The notes under the pieces: model-generated
What the model was told of the DNA's origin: nothing
Database searches by the model: none
What the model saw: the letters and a program-made list of their open reading frames with translations, nothing else
Source of the DNA: Pardosa pseudoannulata
Taxonomy: Eukaryota > Arthropoda > Arachnida > Araneae > Lycosidae
NCBI GenBank assembly: GCA_032207245.1
Contig: CM063510.1
Location: 45,219,239 to 45,283,238, forward strand
Direction of reading: 5' to 3'
Length of the DNA stretch: 64,000 nucleotides
Translations under genes and position numbers: made by a program
Shown here: in pieces, positions 55,490 through 61,700 of the stretch
How positions within the stretch are numbered: the first letter of the stretch is position 1
How the letters are laid out: every line of letters begins with the position of its first letter

Positions 55490-58400
55490 GTGTGTGTGTA
55501 ATAATGGGATGCGTTGCTTAAAATATTTCGGTTTCAAAATTCTATATGTCAATTATTTTAAAATGGCGATGTTCTTCTAATTTTGGGATTTGCACACGGC
55601 ACTCTGTTAGTGGGATGGGTTTTTAGAATTTGCGAGAACTTTCTATGAGGCATGATTGGTTGTCTCTTGACGTTGATTGGTTTTGAAATGTTTTTAAGTA
55701 GGTGAGCACCAAGGTTCGAAGGGCTGTTTGCTGTTGTTTTCTAGTTGCTGTTCGTTGTGATTCTGGTGATTCGAGTTGTTCGTTGTGTGCTTTCATTGTA
55801 ACCATATGAAACAGGAATAAATGAAGTTAGTCGAAGCTGTTGTTGCCTCTGCATGCCACTCCCAATGGACACAACTACATTCCATGGATACAGAGATGAT
55901 GTGACGGCTAACAGTCGTCTCATATATATATATATATATATTTCACATAAAAGATAACATTAAGGCATTCCGACTGTCCAATTGCCTTCATCCTCTTTAG
56001 AGTTTATAAATTGTGGACTTCATCTCAGTGTTTGACTAGTGTTCTCCTGGTCATCACTATTTCTTCATTACTTTCTGCTTCACAATGCCAAACCTTTAGT
56101 TGATTAACATAGGCAGTAGATGAATAGGATCAACCACTTCTGATTTCACCTAATTGAGAGATTCTATATGTGTCATTGGGTAGTACATGCATAATAACAA
56201 ATGGCCCTCGATATTTGGCTTGGGCCTTTGTGGGTTGTCTGGTAGTTTTTGGCCTATGCCTAACTACAACTATCTCCCCTGGTTCATAGATTACTGTCTA
56301 GCACTTCTTATCATAGTCTTTCTTCATTTTCTTTTGTTTGGCTTATATTTCTTTTCTTGCTATTACTTGTATCCTATTAGGTCCAGTCTATGAATCTGCA
56401 TCTTCATCAGTTAATATTTTTTGAAGCGTGGAAGGTAGCCATGTAACATCTCAAAATGAGTCTTGTTTGTAGTTTTGTTTACTATATTATTAAGATTTCT
56501 TTATCTCTCTTTTAACCTGGTATTCGTGTCTCTATAACACGAATCTGTCATGCATGTCGACATGGCAGACACAATAGTTTGATTCAAGTGTTCTACCTCC
56601 TAGTTTCCCTGAGATGTTTAGTGGAATTCAATGTATGAGCAATACCGTTTTCATTGTAAATATTTTTGAATTGATGTAAAGTGAACAAACCTCTATTGCG
56701 GACAATTCTGTCAGGTAACCTATAAGTGTTCATGAATTCTCCTAGCGCTTTTAATACATGCTTGATTGAGATATTTCTTACAGCTACAACTTTGACAAAT
56801 CTTGTAAAATTATCTATGATGACAACTAGTTCTGTGTTGCCTTCACAAAAGATCCCAGGTGAACAATGTGAGTTATCAAAAAGGGTATTTTCCCAGATAA
56901 GTCAAACTAAATATGTCACATAGTCACTAAATATGTCCTCACCTTTGATACCCATTTGTTTTGCTTGGCATTTGAATAATATAAGATATGAATATATATC
57001 CCCATCTTCGCTTCTATATTTCTGCATAACACGTGAAAATTCACTAATCTTAACTGAATCTGCTAACATGGTATTTGTTACAGGCCCAACAGGGAAAATA
57101 CTTATTTCTCTAATTCCAATTGATGCTTTTGTTCTTTATCATGTTTCTCGTGTTCAGCTTCATTAGCCCTTTCCTTAGCTTTTCCAGTCCTTCTCTCAGT
57201 TTCAACTCTTTCAGCAATAATTCTTTCCAACATCCCCTTTGCAAATTTTTCATAGAAATCTTTACTTGTTGTTATTAATTGTTTCAGATCTATTATCTGA
57301 TATTCTGTTTTTATTTCTAGCTCTGTGGCTAATTCTGCCACATCACATTTCTTCCCCTTTACTAAAAATGACATAATTGAACAGATGTCCTAATGATTGG
57401 AACCTTTTTTTAACTTATTTTCAAATATATACAAAAAATACTGTAAATACTAATATACTTCTACAATTTTTTTTCAAATAATATTTCAATGTATTCTTAT
57501 AATAATAATTTTATATAAATCAATAATAATACATAAAAATCAACATAATACTTCAATGTACTTCAAAATCAAAATAACATGTCATAATATTTTAATATTA
57601 ATACTTCATATTCAATACTTTCATATTATTTCTTCTATTACAAAATTAATACTTCAAAATCAAAATAACCCTTCATTCAATACTTCAATATATTTCTAAA
57701 TAACTCTTCACTATACTTCAAAACAAACTTTAATTTACTTAAACACTTCTGAATAATACTTTATGTAATACTTCAAAATAATAATATATTATTTCATCTA
57801 CTAAATCAATCTTCTTGAGAAAAACGAGAAAAATGATATAACAGTACCATTCTAAACTTAAAACATTCATTTAAACAATTCTTACATCATGCACCCCATC
57901 GCCATTGCAACTATAATATCAGACATGCCAACATTCAGGTACTTGTGTCCGGAGCAGCAGCATGGTTTGAAATTTTAACATGTTAATTACAGATTATACC
58001 TAAGTACATATCTTATTGTTTTCTAAATTAAAATTAAATTTAAAATATATACAGAGTAGTAAATTTAAAAGGTAAATTAAAATTCATACATTTAAAAATT
58101 TATGAGTAACTTTTTGAGCTTTAGCAACTTATTTTTCAAAACAGTTTTTTATAGCAACATTTACCTTCATTGAAATATTTCCATTTTTTTATTATTGGGG
58201 ATTCTAGAGTTTGTCTACTCAAATTTGACCTAAATTCAGTTTGTTTTTTCAGCACAGTAATGAAAACTTTTAACTTGCTGTGTGAAAAGAGTAATATTCA
58301 GCATTATTTTTTGCAAAACAATAGAAGCTTGAATAAACATAACCAAAGCAAAGATAGATTTTTATAAATAAAAAGAACACATATACTTACAAGCCACCTG

Positions 58401-58766
58401 CCATTATTTGATGGATGGTAGAAAGACTCCAGAGCTTTGAATAATTGTGTGATATGCATCTGACAGCTACTTTTCCTACCCTACAAAATTTAATAAATAT
58501 TTTTATAAAGTTATAATTCAATAGACTATGTAGATAAACTCCTTTAATTACAGAATGTTTGCTGAAAACAATATTACCTCCACCACAATAGAAAATATAC
58601 TTTTTAATGTCTTTTGCACTATTAACTATGAGATAACAGCAATGCAATAATGAGAGAATAAGTTGTTAAGTCAATCATATAATAATTATCAATATAACAA
58701 TAGAACATTTTCTTCTGGGCTGATACTTTTATTAGTTGAATTCAATAAAGGATTTCTTTCTTTCTT

Positions 58767-58797
<31 letters not shown>

Positions 58798-61700
58798 GAC
58801 ACACACACAAAATTTTGTTTTGTAGTTAAAGTAAATTTAGAATGCATTACAAGATGCATAATAAGAAAACCTAATATTCACTTGATCATATAGTTTATTT
58901 AAATCTGTTTCAACTTAATTTTTTTCAATTTTTAAAAATCGCCACTCAATAGAAGTATTTATGTGTTGGCAAAGTATAGATAAAGCATTTTAGAACCTCA
59001 AATGCAGAAATCATTTTTAAAAAAAAATTAAGGGTTAGTATAAAATTTGTTCATACACAATTAAAAAAAATGATATTAATAGAATATAATTTTACCTGTT
59101 AAAATATCCATTATCCTGTCATAACAATTTTTTTAACAATTTAATCGACCAATTATGGTGGCGAAACTGTTAATAAAATAATCTTTGCTCAGTTTATATG
59201 ACTGAATAAAATTTATGTACAAAAATCTATACAAGGGATCGAACATTCCTTCATATAAATAAATAAATGTTTCTTATAACTGAATATTAGTATTAGTGAA
59301 TAATTTACTACATAGGCCTTATAAGAATTTCACTGGAGACCAAGAAGGTCTTTGTATAACTGAATATTTACTCTCATGTATTGTGACCTTGTGGTGAGTG
59401 GGCTTGTATCTGTCAATAACATGATGGGCTATGTTGACAGTAATTTTACTACCAGTAGGGTCAGCCATGTCAAACAAGCTGTTGCAGGGTTCCCACTCTT
59501 TTTCCAGAACAAAAATTAAGGACTTTTTAGGGAGTTTCCATAGACCAAAGTAACTTTTTATAAAGACATACTTGAAATACATGGCCTGGAAATTTAGGAA
59601 TAAAACCCTATTTCCTAAGGAACATATTTTAATAATTATGAACCAGATAAAGCATGTTCAATAAATGCTCTACAATAATTCAGATTTAAGTTCTTAAAAA
59701 ATCTAAAAATTAGTATAAGATAAACCTATTTGACAAAAACATTTTGAAAAACGTACATCTAAAGTTTTTTGAATTATCAAAATAAAAATAAATTGTGAAT
59801 AAAATATAACATTGTAAACAGTACTTTCTGATGGTTTAAAAATGACTCTGATATATATGTGTGTATGTATATACTAGCTGATTATACCCAACGTTGCCTG
59901 GGAAAGAAGAAATCCCTGTACAATTTTTCAGAATCAGTGTTGAGAAATCAGATTGCTGGGCCTTTTATGTACTTAAGGATTTTTTTTTTTTTTTTGTAAA
60001 AAAAAAAAGTTAAAATAGGAAGTTATTAAAATATTTCAAATTTAATATTTAAGATATTACGCACACATTCAAGCAATATATATACATATATGTTCATATT
60101 TCTGTTTTACTGTTATTAAAAAAGTATGGATTTTATTCCATTAATACTTGTAATCGCTAAAAAAGTAACGATCTGGAAGTGAAGTTGCAATGCCTAAAAT
60201 TAGTATGAAATGTTTGGGTTATATTAATCACCATGCACACCTAATAAAGTAAGCAGAATACCAGGGTTAACAGTGCTTATCTATTTTTTTTTGTGTTTTA
60301 ATTTAGAACTGATTTTTACATTGCTAAAACCTAGTCCAAGCCTCTCAAAGAAACCCTTTTCCCTCATACAAGAAATTTTTAAAGATTTAGAAAATCTTTA
60401 TTTCTATTTTAGTGTATTTTCTTTTTTAAATAAAGAGCTTGTATTTAAATAAAACAGCCGCTGAGTAACTTCCTTCATGTGGTAAAATAACAACGTATAC
60501 ATAGATGACCACAAACTATAATCTATAAAATAAAATATTTACCAACATAGATGCAAGTAAATTTGTTATGGCAGAAGTGTCAAACATGGCTCCCACTCGA
60601 CGAACTTGAATTTGAGTTGATCGACCAGGCAAATTAAAACTTCTTAAAAGCTTTGTAAATATCTAAATAAAAGATAAAGATTAAAAGTACGGTTGGTCTT
60701 TTTTAAGCCTGAAAGACTAAAAAAAGAAAAAAATAATAATACAAAAAGAACAATTCTCATCCTCAAATTTGAAAATTTAAGTAATACTAAATGCTTTGAA
60801 CAAACTGATTTAGAAAAATACAAATTTTATATGAAGCCTTTATTTTCATACCTTCAATGTTTAAAATAAAAACTGTGAAAAAATTATAACAGAAATTTAG
60901 AGATAGTTTTACTTACCATAGGTATATATGGCTCCCAGTCTATGTATCCTATACTGTCTTTGGCCAGTCGGGAAAATAACCACAACAGTGACTGCATATA
61001 AAAAAAATTACTTAACTGAGAAACTAGAACAAATGAATAAAAGATTCATAAACTGTATATAATACTTTGAGAAAATTAAATATGCATATTTTTATTAATG
61101 TACTAAAATAGAAGCTGTATTAACAAGAAAAAACACCTTTATAAAGTGTATGAATATGTGAAACAGGTATTTCTCACTTCAATAAATCTATACAATTTTT
61201 TTTTAAGAATAAATTATGTAAAATAAAGATAAAGATGTTTCTCCCCTAGACTCCATACGGAAGTCAGTAGTGCTGAATTCTTAATTAAAATATGATCAAA
61301 TATTGATATTTTTTTTAAACATCACAATATTGCCATTTAAAATTTTGCTCTGCCAATGCAATAACTCTTGTCAGCAATAATGTTTGTCCTCCATGCTTGA
61401 TATTGTATGATACTAAATGATATCCAATATTCCAATATATCCTGATACATTCAAACTAAGCAGTGGAGTAAAAATCAGAAATTTCCCTGCTGCCTTTTGA
61501 GAAGATTGACTCAATGCATTGTTTATGCATTTGCTACTTGCTTGTATTTATTGCAATATATCAAAGATATTGATATTTACAACTTGATCACAATAGCCAC
61601 TGAAACATGTAAGTGCTGATATGTTAACAACTTCCTGCATGCTTATTCATTTCTTCTGCTAATATAAGAGGCTTGTGAATATCTGAATACAAAATTAATG

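Noticed and set aside
58387..58647. 86-codon minus-strand frame as a separate protein
   Set aside because: It overlaps PSME4 exon 5 in the wrong frame; the family-matching frame (ending NNGRWL) is the adjacent one.
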